Source: Plantago ovata (Eukaryota > Streptophyta > Magnoliopsida > Lamiales > Plantaginaceae). Taken from it: 64,000 bases of DNA. Where the stretch lies: positions 16,891,745 through 16,955,744 of the forward strand of contig CM051456.1 of assembly GCA_028274465.1 (NCBI GenBank), given 5' to 3'. The notes under the pieces were generated by a model. It was not told the DNA's origin and made no database searches. It saw only the letters and a program-made list of their open reading frames with translations. Shown in pieces: positions 1-11,729 of the stretch; position 1 is the first letter of the stretch; each line of letters starts with the position of its first letter. The position numbers were made by a program, and so were the translations under genes.

Positions 1-870
1 CGCCCGAGTTGAGTGGATCATGGGCGACAATCGGACATGCAAGTTACTGTGAACATGCATAAAATGCTAGTGCGTGGCGTTGATAATATATAGAATGTTT
101 CAATCACCCGTACAAATTATGATAATGAGACTAATATATAACTAGTTGGTGAAACAGTAGTATATCGATCATTTCAGCTTTGTATAAGTTGGAAGACATG
201 ATACAGAAGTGAATATAATGTCTATGGGGGTTACAAATCATTGTTGTGGTTGTTGGCATATATGGCAATGAATTCTTTTGTAGCATTTTGACATGAGAAA
301 ATGAAAACCACCTTGTCACACAAAAGCTTTTGAAGTTTGAACCTTGTTAACTTACCAACCAAATAGTGATGGAATAGACCCAAAACAACAATTATATATG
401 CTTCACCTACTTTTCCAAGGTAATATCGACCTAAAATGACCCATAGATAGCTAAATATATAATTCAATAATCAATGACATAAGCAGTGATGAAATGATGT
501 TAAATTTCTTTTTATGCTTAGAGATTATGCCATTATGTACCTTAGTCCTTAGGGTCCTTGCCTTTCATGATGAAATTAAGAAGTTGTTGAGACGTTTAAT
601 TTGCGGGTTCCACTAATGGATGCTTATTGCAGAAATTTTCATTTAACTTTACTAATCCGAAACCGTAAAGTTTAATCATATCTACGTCATGTCTGAAGAC
701 TGCAGGTTCTGTTTTTCTCTATTTAGATGAATCTTTTAAATCATGTGATATGGCAAGTTGTGGTTTTTCATTTTTTATGGTTGAAGATAATATACTAATT
801 CCAATACTAATAATATAATTAATGGATTTAGTGTTCAAAATATTATATTACTAGCTATTGTTATGTCGAT
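1..870. other. AT-rich intergenic sequence
   Basis: I see no coding exon, RNA gene or terminal repeat here. The open frames are short, AT-rich and show no recognisable protein similarity. Confidence 0.5.
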
Positions 871-874
871 AGAA

Positions 875-1010
875 AAATGAAAACATTTCTTACATTTTGT
901 TTTAACATTAAATCTAACTACTCTATTTCTACTCATATACCACCTTATAACTTCAAAATAACACATATACCAACTTTATGTCTCCGTCACAGTTCGAATT
1001 CCCAAAAAAA
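875..1010 (-). repeat. tRNA-derived SINE fragment
   Basis: Read on the minus strand, the segment around 985-1002 resembles a degenerate Pol III B box (GGTTCGAANNC type). The whole stretch matches the body of the better preserved dimeric SINE at 25.86-26.11 kb: both share a CTACTCT-TTCTACTC stretch and an ACCTTA...TCCGTC stretch just before the B box. The A-box end appears to be missing. The assignment rests on this within-window similarity. Confidence 0.45.
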
Positions 1011-1655
1011 CTAAAATCATAACTCCTAAAAAAACTTGTTACATTTTGCTTCAACTAAAATCGACAATTTAGAAAATATCAGCAGGCATGCAGAGAGGAA
1101 GAAGACCATGACAACGCGTGTGCAATTTAAATATGTGAAGATAAGCAATATATGCCATAATTTAAAATCATAAATATAATTCATTGTCATTTTGTTTGAA
1201 AAACTATAAAGTTCAGTTGAGAGGATTTAGTAAGGAGGGAGAAAAAAAAAAAGAAATTAAAAAATAAATGGGGTGGTAGGTGAAGTTGGATGTTCTCCGG
1301 TTAACTTGCTCTGAATGGAGTAGTAGTGATTCAAACTTGAAAGCCACCTTTCATCATTATTATGTCACAAAGTAATCTCTCATTGCCATCAAGGAAATTT
1401 TGATGATCATGGACACTTAATTCAAATCACTCATCCTACTTACTATACTAATCATCATATTTCAGTTTACTTAATTTTATTCAACTGCATAGTGCATGTA
1501 ATATATGATATCTGATTTGTTGGTCGAAATATACATTACTTTTTTATGAAGATTTGACATATGATCCTGAAGTCCACTACGATTAAAAATCAATTTATGA
1601 ACTAGCTCCAATTAAGTGTTGTTTTCCGTTTGAATTAGCTCACCAACATCTCTTA
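1011..1655. other. Non-genic AT-rich sequence
   Basis: No exon, RNA or mobile-element end is visible. The stretch is low-complexity A- and T-rich DNA. Confidence 0.45.
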
Positions 1656-2010
1656 TGTTTTTTGGAAAAAGCAAAATATATTATTAATATAAAAGAGTAC
1701 AAGAAAGACAAAAAATATAAGTGAATAAATGATGCACACCACACCTCACCGAGAACTTCACCCAAACCCTATAGAGTATAAAAGCATATTCAACTCCCGT
1801 ATCGTTAAGGCCGTACATTAACCTAACCATCCCCTTCATCTAGTATATCATCTTACGAGCAAGATGTCAAGAGTAGAAGGGGTGACGAATTGTCAAACAA
1901 CTCTAGTTAGCCCCAACAAATGAGATATCTTTCGTTGCAAGTTTAGAGAACTTAGCACGAAGACGAAAGATGATGCACTCGTAAAATTTGGGGCCTCAAT
2001 TTATTTTATA

Positions 2011-2269
2011 TACTCCCTCTGTCCCGCTATAAATTATCCACTTTGACTTTTTCGGTCAACAATTTCCAACTTTGACTCTCGATTACTCTTAAACTATATT
2101 GGTAAAATATTTAAAAAAATTATATTATGAAAATACAGATCCTAAAGTTTCATAATATAATTTTATTAAATATTTTATCATTATAGTTTAAGAGTAATCG
2201 AGAGTCAAAGTTGGAAGTTGTTGACCGAAAAAGTCAAAGTGGGTAATTTATAGCGGGACATATGGAGTA
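2011..2269. mobile_element. Stowaway-like MITE (foldback)
   Basis: This 259-bp element starts TACTCCCTCTGTCCCGC and ends with the near-perfect inverse (GCGGGACATATGGAGTA). The two halves are complementary over about 120 bp: the left GTCAACAATTTCCAAC block pairs with a right GTTGGAAGTTGTTGAC block. The terminal CTCCCTC motif and TA at each edge are typical of Stowaway (Tc1/mariner) MITEs. It has no coding capacity. Confidence 0.85.
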
Positions 2270-2909
2270 ATGGATATATACTTGTGTTTATGCCCAAAGT
2301 TATTGAGTTAATGTTATAGTGGTGTGAAGTTTTGGTTAAAGTATCTTGTTAAAACCTTAGGTCCTTGGATCGATCCTTCTAGCGAACCATTTTTTATTTT
2401 TTTTTTGTTTTTTTTTTAATCCCTTGTTATACGATTGTTTGGGGCAATCTTACGGGGTGGAACAGGGCCCCCAAAACCCAGAGCTGCCCCTGATTGGGAT
2501 ACCAACCTTTCACAAAACAGGCACTGACACATGATATCCCTCATATGCATAGGCAAGAACCCAAGAGGAGACTTACACAACAAATAGTACTTTTAGTCAA
2601 AAGCCTACGATCACCCCACACCTAAACAAATAAAAGAAAGAAGAGGCCAGAATGCGCCCCAAACTCCCCCAGCAGACTTCAAAACCTTACTGCCAACACA
2701 TGAGAGGATATAAAAGCCAATCCCTCAGCTTATACCAACTTTTAATTCTTCCTTTCGCCCTCGTCCAATTTCAAAGATTGATCTGGATTTTTTCAACGAC
2801 CTCTAAAACCGTTAAAGAAATATTCTTGAAGAAAATATTATTTTTTGAATTCCATATTCCCCACACCATTACCTAGGTGATTGCAGTCGCAAGATCATCC
2901 TTTATCTCC

Positions 2910-3650
2910 CTAGCTACTTTCTAACCAATCGCACTCCAGTAACTCCACAAGAGAAGAAACCGACCTCAATGAAGCATCCACCCAGTAAGCAATCCTGGCC
3001 CAAACAGAAGCAGTAAAAGAACATGAACGGAACAAATGGTCCGCACTCTCCCCATCACAAAAACAGAATTTACAAAGGATACTTGTCTCAGAATGTATAA
3101 TACTCCTTTTCCGCAGATTATCCAAAGTCAGTAGGCGATCCCAAGCAGTTTTCCAAGTCATGCCATTTACTTTCAACGGCACCACATTCAACTAGATTCG
3201 CTTTTTCCAGTTCACCTGTGCGGCGGGAAGGACGCTTCCATGAACAACAATAAACGCTTCCAGCTGAGCGTTGTACCCATTTTTTACAGAAAAGGCACCG
3301 GACCTATCGCCACACCAAAACCAAGCACAATCTGAAGAGAAAGATAAATGATCAGAATTAGTTACCAAGTGAGATAAATCAGCAACTATTGAATCTTCCC
3401 AATGGGAGAGGTCACGATACCAATCCCAAACAACACCATCTCTTAACCTATCGGACACGACACAATCTTTATATTTTTCCAACGCATAAAGCCTAGGAAA
3501 CATTTCTTTAAGTAACAACCCTTTACCTAACCAAGGATCAACCCAAAACCTAGTAGTATTTCCCAAACTCACATTTTTGCAAACATTATTAAAAAACCAA
3601 GAAGAAGAAGCCACTTTGACACAAGATTTTTCCACCAAAGTGACCACCAC
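2910..3650 (-). pseudogene. LINE ORF2 C-terminus, zinc-binding RT domain (broken)
   Basis: Two adjoining open segments, 3192-3650 (152 codons) and 2910-3191 (93 codons), read in order on the minus strand as the C-terminal part of a plant LINE ORF2. Diagnostic pieces are NTTRFWVDPWLG, a GAFSVKNGY stretch, and then the zinc-binding segment CKFCFCDGESADHLFRSC, the CxxC...ADHLFxxC signature that follows the reverse transcriptase in these elements. A stop after WKKRI separates the two segments and the WKxxVPxKxxxFxWR linker is degraded. The reverse-transcriptase core is not present. This is a dead fragment. Confidence 0.75.
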
Positions 3651-3972
3651 GACCTATAAGACTTACCCTCCCTAACCCTCAAAATGTTATCCCAAATATT
3701 CCCATATCAGATAGTGAATGTATTGAATGAGTCATTTCCAACTCTAAGTAAACGCAAGTATATAACATGAATGATTACTGAAGTTGCATATTTGCATCCA
3801 ATGATCCAATGCACCAACACTTTAAAGTTAACCAAGTTGATTCGAACTCGATCCCACACTACACCGAAACATTAAGATACATGTTAGTTTTATTTTATTT
3901 TACGGGAAAGAAAAAAGATATATGTATAGTTCCAACAAGTCTATTTATTTTCTGGCAGTCGCCCATTAATTT

Positions 3973-4223
3973 TTTTTTAAAGAATTTAAATCCATTAAAG
4001 CCCAAAGAGTTTGTACATAAATAAGAGGGGTATACCCCAATTACATGCTACAATTATCTAGCAAATCTCAATACAAATATCAGAAGTTCCTAATAGCCAG
4101 TGTAGCTATGGGAAGAGAAGACTGGAACAAGTGCGCAGACTCCAGCCTACCATCTGTGATCTCCAAACACTCTTGAAACTATGCAAGCTAACACAAATCA
4201 GGACACCTCAGACTCCAGCATAA
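3973..4223 (-). mobile_element. 5'-truncated retroposon with 17-bp target-site duplication
   Basis: The 251-bp insert is bracketed by an exact 17-bp direct repeat, cagtcgcccattaattt, at 3956-3972 and 4224-4240. The insert begins with a T-run on the plus strand, so it is a polyadenylated retroposon inserted in minus orientation. A long target duplication plus a poly(A) tail is the signature of LINE-type target-primed reverse transcription. The body shows no ORF and probably represents a LINE 3' end. The intact flanking repeats suggest a fairly recent insertion. Confidence 0.75.
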
Positions 4224-4240
4224 CAGTCGCCCATTAATTT

Positions 4241-5115
4241 ATATCATGCAATTCACGTTTTTTTACTAGAGAAATAAATTAACTACTAACATCACTTTTT
4301 AATATGGTCTATGAACTTCCAGGTCGATATAACATCAGTAGTAAGAGACATGGTACATGGACAACAATATAATGCAGCATGTGCAGAAAATGATAATAGT
4401 ACATGACATTATTGATATTACAGTATATATAGATATTCACAATGTAATATTATATGCGATAACTCTCGACAGTGAGTCTATACCTTTCCAGTGATATTGT
4501 ATTGTATTGTACACCTGTTTCAGTCACGTTTTTAGTTTCCTTTCCTACTTCAATTATTTTGATGGATTAACTATTACAAATTACAAATACAAAATGTATA
4601 TTTAACAAAACGCATTGATGAGGTAATTGAAAAACTAATAAAGTCATTAGGATCTGAACAACAACCTTATTGTTTAGAGCAAATTACATTTGGTACCCAT
4701 GCTATTTTCCGCTATTACAGATTAGTCCATCTATATTTTTTATTACGTAATCTTCCCCTGCTATATAAACGTAATTACATATTAACCCACGACTTTGACT
4801 TTCAGCGCTCTAAGCCTTGGAAATGACCTTTTCGCCATTGCCGGAATTTCTAATTCTGAATTATTCCAAACAACATGAAATTTCATTTATTACACATTTA
4901 CCTAAATGTTTTAATGTTTATAATATTGACACAAAATATTTAAAAATTAACACACATAATTTAACTATAATTCAAAATAGTCCACAAAACTATTTGTAAA
5001 CAAGCCCTTAGAAAAAGTGAAATCAAATTTAGTCCCAAATTATTATGAATAAAAAAATGAGAAAACAATAAAACAAAATGAAAAAAGCTAAAAAATAAAT
5101 TAATTAATTAATAAA
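4241..5115. other. Non-genic sequence with a possible terminal inverted repeat
   Basis: No gene is visible. Near 4683 there is AATTACATTTGGTACCC. Its inverse, GGGTACCAAACGTAATT, lies near 5693-5709 beyond the minisatellite. They could be ends of a roughly 1-kb DNA element enclosing the minisatellite, but I found no clear target duplication. Confidence 0.3.
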
Positions 5116-5440
5116 AAAAGTCACAGCTGCTCCGATTTGCTGAGATCGGAGCAGCAATCGAAAAATCGGAGCAGCTCTGCTCTGCTCCAATTCTCAAGAT
5201 CGGAGCAGACACTCTGCTCCGTTCAAGATCGGAGCAGCAAGCTCTGCTCCGTTTAACATCGGAGCAGAGCTCTGCTCCGATCTGCAAATCGGAGCAGAGT
5301 GAGCTCCGATCTGCAAATCGGAGCAGAGCTCTGCTCCGATCTGCACTGCTGCAGATCGAAGCAGAGTCGGAGCAGAGTGTCTGCTCCGATTTGCAGATCG
5401 GAGCAGAGCTTCTCCGATCTGCAAATCTTCGATTTGCAAA
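5116..5440. repeat. Palindromic minisatellite, ATCGGAGCAGAG-type units
   Basis: About 320 bp are built from short units of the form GATCGGAGCAG and their inverse CTGCTCCGATC, arranged head to head (for example ATCGGAGCAGAGCTCTGCTC). The array can therefore fold into many alternative hairpins. It is GC-rich compared with its surroundings. Long open frames across it are by-products of the repeat and are not genes. A smaller array with a related core (ATCGGAGCTTGCTCC) occurs at 28081-28250. Confidence 0.8.
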
Positions 5441-5859
5441 TGGAAAAAAGAAAGAGGAAAAGAGGAAAATAGAAAAAAGAAAAAAGATGTTGATGGTAAA
5501 AAGGAAAAAAAAAATAGAAAAAAGAAAAAAGAAAGAGGAAAAGACAAAAACAGTAATTTAGACATAAGGGCGTGTTTGGTTGTTAAGTTTTGAGGAGAGA
5601 GAGGGCGCCGGAGTCAATGCCGGACGGTGACTTGGGTTTATTTGTAATTTTCCGCGATAGTTGGGTTAGGATGCAAAGTCGCTGTTTAGTGGGGTACCAA
5701 ACGTAATTATGTCTATTTTTTATAATAGAATAGCTTCTCAAATCAGTCATCTTATTAAAATTCACTAAATAAAAATATTATGGTCGAATGATAAAATAAG
5801 GTGAAATCACCTTATAAGCTAGCTGACTAATAAGCTGACGCCGAACACACACACACAAA

Positions 5860-7197
5860 CAATGACGGAGCCAAGGGGGTCCACAGTTGTCACTGGACCC
5901 CCTCAAAATCTGCTTAGACCACCTCCAACGGTGGTCTAGAGAAGAGTCTGATGGTTTATCAGACTCTCTCTAGACGTTTGGAGGCAATCCAGCGAGGGTC
6001 TGGATGATGGGTTTGTTCAGACCCGTAATAAACTTTATGACGGGTCTGGACGTTTTTTTTTGTTTCTTTTTGCTTTTTTTTTAAAATATTTTTTTGTTTC
6101 CGTTTTCTTTTATGCCTTTCCTTTTCTTGTTTCTTTAATGACTTTCCTTTTTCTTTCTATTTTCTTTTATTCCTTTTCTTTTTATTCTTTCCTTTCAATC
6201 CCTCTCTTTTCTTTTCTATTTCTTTAGTCCTCATTATTTTCATTGTAATATTTATAGTACATTATATAGATATACCAATTATAAACTTTTATAAATATTT
6301 GAATACAATTTAAAAAATACTCTTGCATAAGATAAATAATAAAAAATAAAAACACACTTACACCTAAATTAATTTGAAACTTTAATTTCCATTCACACGT
6401 GCCCGCGCATTTCATATTTATTTCATTAATTAACAACAATTATAAGAATATGAAGTATAAAAAATAGTGTAGTTTTAAAAAAATAGAAAATACATATGTA
6501 ATTTAAAAGAAAATGATAAAAGAAAAGAAAATGTGAGTCCGATGAGTCTGAACGGATGGAGTGTAAGTATGTTAGAGTCTGGTGGCTAAGAAAATAATGT
6601 GGAATGCTGATGTTGCAGTGTCTGATGAATTTGAAGAGTCTGAACGGATGAAGATGGTCTTAGTACTATATATATATATATATATAGTACCAACGTTAGA
6701 ATTAATCCGAGTGTAGCAATGGTCGGAATAATCGGTCTTTGATGTATAAGGTCGTGGGTTCAATTATTACAAACACTATATTATTTTTTTCTATTTTTCC
6801 TAAAGTTATGTAATTTTTTACTTTTTTCTTATGTGTTTCTTTTAGCTCGTTTCAACTATTTTAAAATTTTCCTTTTATCTTACCCTTTTAATAACATTTA
6901 TCTTTTTTTTTTCTTTCCTTTTTAACTCTAGATGTTCTTGCTCAATCCTTTTATTTTTAGCATGTTTTAATATTTGAAATTTTATCTACAATAATTCAAG
7001 GTTAATCTTATGCATGTTTTTTATGTAATACTAGTATTTTTTATATTTTAATGTATAGATATATATGATTACTCTATGACAAGTACTCCTGGATTTTGCT
7101 CCTCGAGTATATGTTTTGAAATTTTTTCTAATATATAGACAAAAACATCGTATATTAAGTTGGACCCTCCTGGATTTTGCTACTGGCTTCGCCACTG
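5860..7197. mobile_element. hAT-like non-autonomous DNA transposon
   Basis: The 1338-bp element begins CAATGACGGAGCCA and ends TGGCTTCGCCACTG, which are imperfect inverted repeats. It is flanked by a perfect 8-bp direct repeat, cacacaaa (5852-5859 and 7198-7205), the target size typical of hAT transposons. The inner borders GGGGGTCCA and TTGGACCCTCC are also inversely related. No transposase is encoded. The element carries a second insertion (5917-6659). Confidence 0.8.
5917..6659. mobile_element. Tourist/PIF-Harbinger-like element nested in the hAT element
   Basis: This internal 743-bp segment starts GACCACCTCCAACGG and ends with GAACGGATGAAGATGGTC, an approximate inverse. TTA lies on both sides (5914-5916 and 6660-6662), as expected for PIF/Harbinger elements. 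The interior is T-rich on the left and has no ORF of note. The terminal match is imperfect, so the family assignment is tentative. Confidence 0.55.
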
Positions 7198-7205
7198 CAC
7201 ACAAA

Positions 7206-9740
7206 GTGCAATCTTAGATCATTGCACATGAAAGCCGACGACCATTTCTTATCAGATTTTGATCCACGGTGATCAGGGTCTCGCGGATTTAGGAGGCCAT
7301 GTGCAAACATTAAAGTGAGGCCTCAATCAATTTATAACATAATACTAGAACATAATCAAATTCATATACAAGAATATTTTAGAAATTCATTCCATACAAG
7401 TAGTTGAAGTTATTTTCTAATAAAACACTTTAAATTAACATTCTAATTTATTCATCTTCATAGCTAACTTTCTCTATCACATCGTTCTTAATCGCTGTCA
7501 TCGTCAATCTGTTGAGTTATTTTGTGACATTATAGAGCGTAAATAGGATTTCACCGATTTCAACTTTGATAAATCCATTCTACAGATGCAACCATGACAA
7601 GAATTGTTAACAAAATTCCATACGCAATCACTACATTAGGATAACAACCAACATCTATTACATAACTCAAAATTTCAATAGCTTCCATCTTCTTATTTGG
7701 CATACACTTTAGCAAGTTCCAATTTTACAAAAAGAATTTCCATCTAAATAATTGAACGGTTTAATGCTCTTTAATGAATTATCAAGAGAAATACAACAAG
7801 ATCTTACTCAGGATCATCCAATCCAAAGAACGTAAACTTTCATATGTAAATATGTAAATATGAAATTTTGTAAACTTATAAGGTGAAATCAAACTTTCTC
7901 CGCGTCAACTGCCTCCTTGATAAGCCGTCTCGACAGTCTTCCATGCATATTCAAATCTTGGGCTATCCATATCCTAATGGATTCAAATTCATGTAACTAT
8001 GCTTCTTCTAGTGCATCAAGATTTTCACTGTTGCTTGCTACGACTTTCACATTTTCGAGCCTACTATGTCCCCATGCAATGGATCCTTCAACAGTAAGAT
8101 CCATCTTTTAACCCCACTCCGGACGAGCATTCATAACAAGACCACACCTTGTTAAAGCTACCCACAAATGTTCGGGCACCGTACTTTGCCCTGTTTTCAC
8201 ATACACAAACACAAGTAAAGTTGCAGTTAGACTTATACCTGGGAAGTCGTTCACCATGTACTGATGCACAACCCTAGACGGAAAGTGATGTCTACATGCA
8301 ACAACCGGCTGGAGCTACCACTGTGTTTCAGATCCCAAGAGTCGACATTGTTTTTCATCCTCGGACTCATTGGTGCGACTTAGAACTTCTGAGCATACCT
8401 TACCAGTGACAGGTGGTCTTCCTGCGAACAACAAGACCTTAATCATTCATTAAAATGGTCATCCACGCGCACTTCAGAAGCTCTCCACGCGTCTTAAGGC
8501 GCTCTGGACAAGCCCTATGCCCCAATTCACCAGTTCTGAGCTGGTTTAGCGGTTCGGATCGATGGATTCTGGATTGGTTTTCTCCCAACTGTTCCCGATT
8601 CTTGGTTCATCCGATCTTGATGCCTTCTGGTTCGATCGATGAATAGTGTTCATCTTCTCTAGGTTACTTGTGAGACTCCTTACGCCATTGGAAGCTCACT
8701 ACGAACTCATTTCTCCACGCGTTCACGTGATTCCAACGGCAATAGATTCATATTGATGTCTTCTACACGTTCCAACCTTCTGTTCCAAGTTTCGTCGCCG
8801 TTTTGGAAATCTCGCATTGTTGACTTGAAGCTCTTTGAAAGCTCCGTATGGCTTCGTTCCTCAACCAAATTCGATGATTCTTTCACTGATGGGGTCCGTC
8901 TTGAACTCTTCTATCATACCTGCATAACCAATCCACAATTTAGAGCAAAACTTTGAATTCACCTTATTTGACGAATCCGGGCTTCTGTCTCTAACAGCAT
9001 GCGTGTGTCGACCGGCCATCTCCTCTCGTTCCAGCTCGTGTGCTCCTTGTGGCAACCTTTGTCTGCAATCTTTGGACCCCGATCAACAAATTCAGGTTGA
9101 GTGTTTCAGATGGTTGCTCCTCCATGTGCCGCCATGTTGATAACCCTAGGGTTTGTCATCACGACATTCAACATGTCCTACACCTCCATAATCATCGTCT
9201 CGAACTATATAAGCCGGACGTCGTTGCTTGCGGAAGTGTGGATTGTTGGTTGATCTTCAAACCACGGTTCTGAGACCAAGTGTTGGGATCTTAATATTAA
9301 CTCTAGATCGTACTGCGATGATTCACAAAGATTGGCCTTAGAGTTCTTTTTCCCGCTCTCTCTCTCACAAACCAAATGAAACGTAAAGATTGGCCTAAGA
9401 GTTTAGCATTTACTAATGAACTGGACTAAAAAGTTTAGATAATGACGGCATCAGCAAATTGGTTTCCAACTGGTTAATCCATCATCAAGGCCTGTATACA
9501 CTTCACGCCCACAACATACTTTTATGGCCGAGCTCACTAGCCCAAATAGCTAAACGAGCCTCCAATAGTTTCTGACTTTGTTCACACAAAAATCAGAAAT
9601 GGGAAACACCACAATTCAGATGGTATCATTGTTATCATATTCTCTAACTAAAATAATAGAGTAACACATACTATACCATTAAGATTGAAATAGTGTCGAT
9701 GACGTTCGTCCCTAATTTATAAGTTTTATTTATTTTGTTA
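7206..9740. other. Region without a supported gene
   Basis: 7.2-7.9 kb is AT-rich and featureless. From about 8.0 to 9.3 kb base composition becomes less AT-rich and several 60-80 codon frames overlap on both strands. None shows a recognisable domain, a consistent exon chain or a start context I can defend. A decayed retrotransposon or gene is possible. Confidence 0.35.
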
Positions 9741-9750
9741 CCTTTTTAAC

Positions 9751-9899
9751 CTCCGTTTGATTTCGAATTAATTCTAAATTGTATTGAAAAAATAATATCT
9801 GAATTTATATTATGAAAGCGGAAATCTTATATTTTCATATATAATTTTTAAAATTACCTTTTCAATATGAATTATAATTAATTATAAGTCAAACAGAGG
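9751..9899. mobile_element. Short foldback MITE
   Basis: The ends CCTCCGTTTGATT and AAGTCAAACAGAGG are inverse matches. The following TTGTATTGAAAA and TTTTCAATATGAA stretches also pair, so the whole 150 bp can form a hairpin. It is AT-rich and non-coding. No clear target duplication was identified. Confidence 0.6.
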
Positions 9900-10892
9900 A
9901 TACAAAATATCAACAAGCCAAATGGAAAACTTATACGGGAGAGAGAGAGAAAGTATAGGTGAGTGCGTGAAGATGATACAGAGTAAAAAGCAGGAATCCT
10001 GTTTCTACTCTATATCATTCTCACACATTCAATTGTGATAGCCGCGCGAGTCCAGTAACATGAACATGACTCGTGGCTTTCACAATTGATTGACCGGATG
10101 TTTGGGATAGGGGCTCTCGATATAATTTTTAATTTTTATCGTCCAAAATCATGTGTCTAACTTTGAGAGCGAAATATCCTCCAAAATAAAAAATTCATCA
10201 CTATACCAAAATCACATTTTATTACATCAATCATCACTACTCCAAATTACAATTTTCATACATCATCCCAACACTATTATCTCTCCTACCCCATACATCA
10301 TCCCCTATACTCAAACCTACTAAATAAAAAACTATAAACCAAACACAATTTTGAAAATCATAATCCAAATTTTAACTTTCAACCAAAAACCCCACTTTCA
10401 TCAAAATAAAAAATTCATCCTCAAAATCCACTCTCAAACACGCGTTGAATGTATGTCTTTAATATTAACTTGCCCCTCTTTTCTTGCTTTACAAGATTCT
10501 TATGGTACTTGACTCCCATAATTAAAGCACCGACTCCAAAGCCTAAACACAAGTCTGCCGAATTTACTTTGACGTGGAGTAGAGCAAGAGAGTTTAGTTG
10601 AGTTTAAATTCAATGAACGTGTATTAAACCCTTTAGAAATGACACCTTAAATTGCAAGAGCAAAGTACACAATAAACGAGCAGGTTAAGCCCAGCCAAGA
10701 AAGAATCTCTGTTTCATTCTCACCGGCAGTGTTCTTAATGGTAGGGTCTAGACCTACCCTTCCGGTCACCGGGGAAGCCAGGAGGCTTATAAGTTTCTTG
10801 CCTCTCATATAGAAAAAACGATTTACAGTTAGTACAACTGTGAGATGCCAACTCACATGTCACTCTAAACGGTCCATATCAATGCAAACAAA

Positions 10893-11133
10893 TACTTCAT
10901 CCGTTTCATTACAAATTTCCTAAGGGAACTATTCATCGCGACCTTTGACCACGTATAGCTTTTAAATTAAACTATATCAATATAAATTAAAAGTTGATTA
11001 TGAAAATATACTCCATTTAATTTCATAATATAATTTTATTATATTTTTCTCTAATGTAATTTAGGAGTTATACGTGGTCAAAGGTCGCGATGAATAGTAC
11101 CCTTAGGAACTTTGTAATGAAACGGAGGAGGAC
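10893..11133. mobile_element. Stowaway-like MITE (orientation 1)
   Basis: The left end (TACTTCATCCGTTTCATTAC) and the right end (GTAATGAAACGGAGGAG) are inverse. The sub-terminal CGCGACCTTTGACCACGTAT occurs on both sides in inverse orientation. The same internal sequence is found, flipped, in the MITE at 30823-31061, so both belong to one family. Confidence 0.8.
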
Positions 11134-11602
11134 TCCTCCTTTGACAAATCAATGCACCGAAAGACATTTTCAGCCCGATCTTTAATTGTAATTCTCAAAA
11201 CTAGCATAAAACACACATGCACAATTCATCTTATTAGCAGGCAAAGATTCGTTATAGTACTTTAGGAACATAAAGTAAACCCCATTCAGATTGAGTACGA
11301 CAAGCACCACTATCATAAAAAAATGAAAGCATAGATTCGTCTCGGTGGCTAAAAAAAATGCCATTTCTTGCATCTAAGCCGTAAAGCAATAGCCAGATTG
11401 CTCGGCGAAATCCAAGTTATTATAATGATTAATTTTCAATTTGTAATCAGTGTGTTATTCATGAGTGTACATATCGCAACATTACATGTATGCTTAGAGC
11501 CACCAGAGCCAGTAAATATTTTGGACGAATGATGTACGGAGTATGCAATAAGTTAAAACTACAAGATTAAAACTGCAATTTTATGTTCACCTAGAATCTA
11601 AG

Positions 11603-11729
11603 GCCTGTTTGTTTAGCAGTGAGTTAGGGTTAAAAAGTCAAGGTTGATTACTTGATTGGCTAATGAGATTATGTGAGGGAATATCAGTTGAAAAATCATG
11701 ACTTAGCTCGACTCACCGCCAAACACACT
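11603..11729. mobile_element. Possible small MITE
   Basis: The left end CCTGTTTGTTTAGCAGTGAGT and right end ACTCACCGCCAAACACA are imperfect inverse repeats about 90 bp apart. I could not find matching flanking duplications, so this is only a foldback with MITE-like ends. Confidence 0.4.

Larger units (their letters stand above)
1661..3720 (-). mobile_element. LINE (non-LTR retrotransposon) remnant
   Basis: The 3' end lies near 1661, where the minus strand runs into an A-rich tail. The 5' side, near 3.2-3.7 kb, encodes the end of an ORF2 polyprotein (separate entry). The layout resembles the second remnant at 51.9-52.9 kb, which also begins with a T-run followed by TTGGAAA and a TTATTAATA block on the plus strand. 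The 5' half of the LINE is absent. A Stowaway-like MITE (2011-2269) has inserted into its 3' untranslated part, so the LINE is older than the MITE. Confidence 0.65.

Noticed and set aside
5194-5565. 123-codon minus-strand frame with Ser/Phe-rich and AEL-type repeats
   Set aside because: It is read through the palindromic minisatellite and an adjoining A-rich tract. The apparent protein repeats follow the DNA units.
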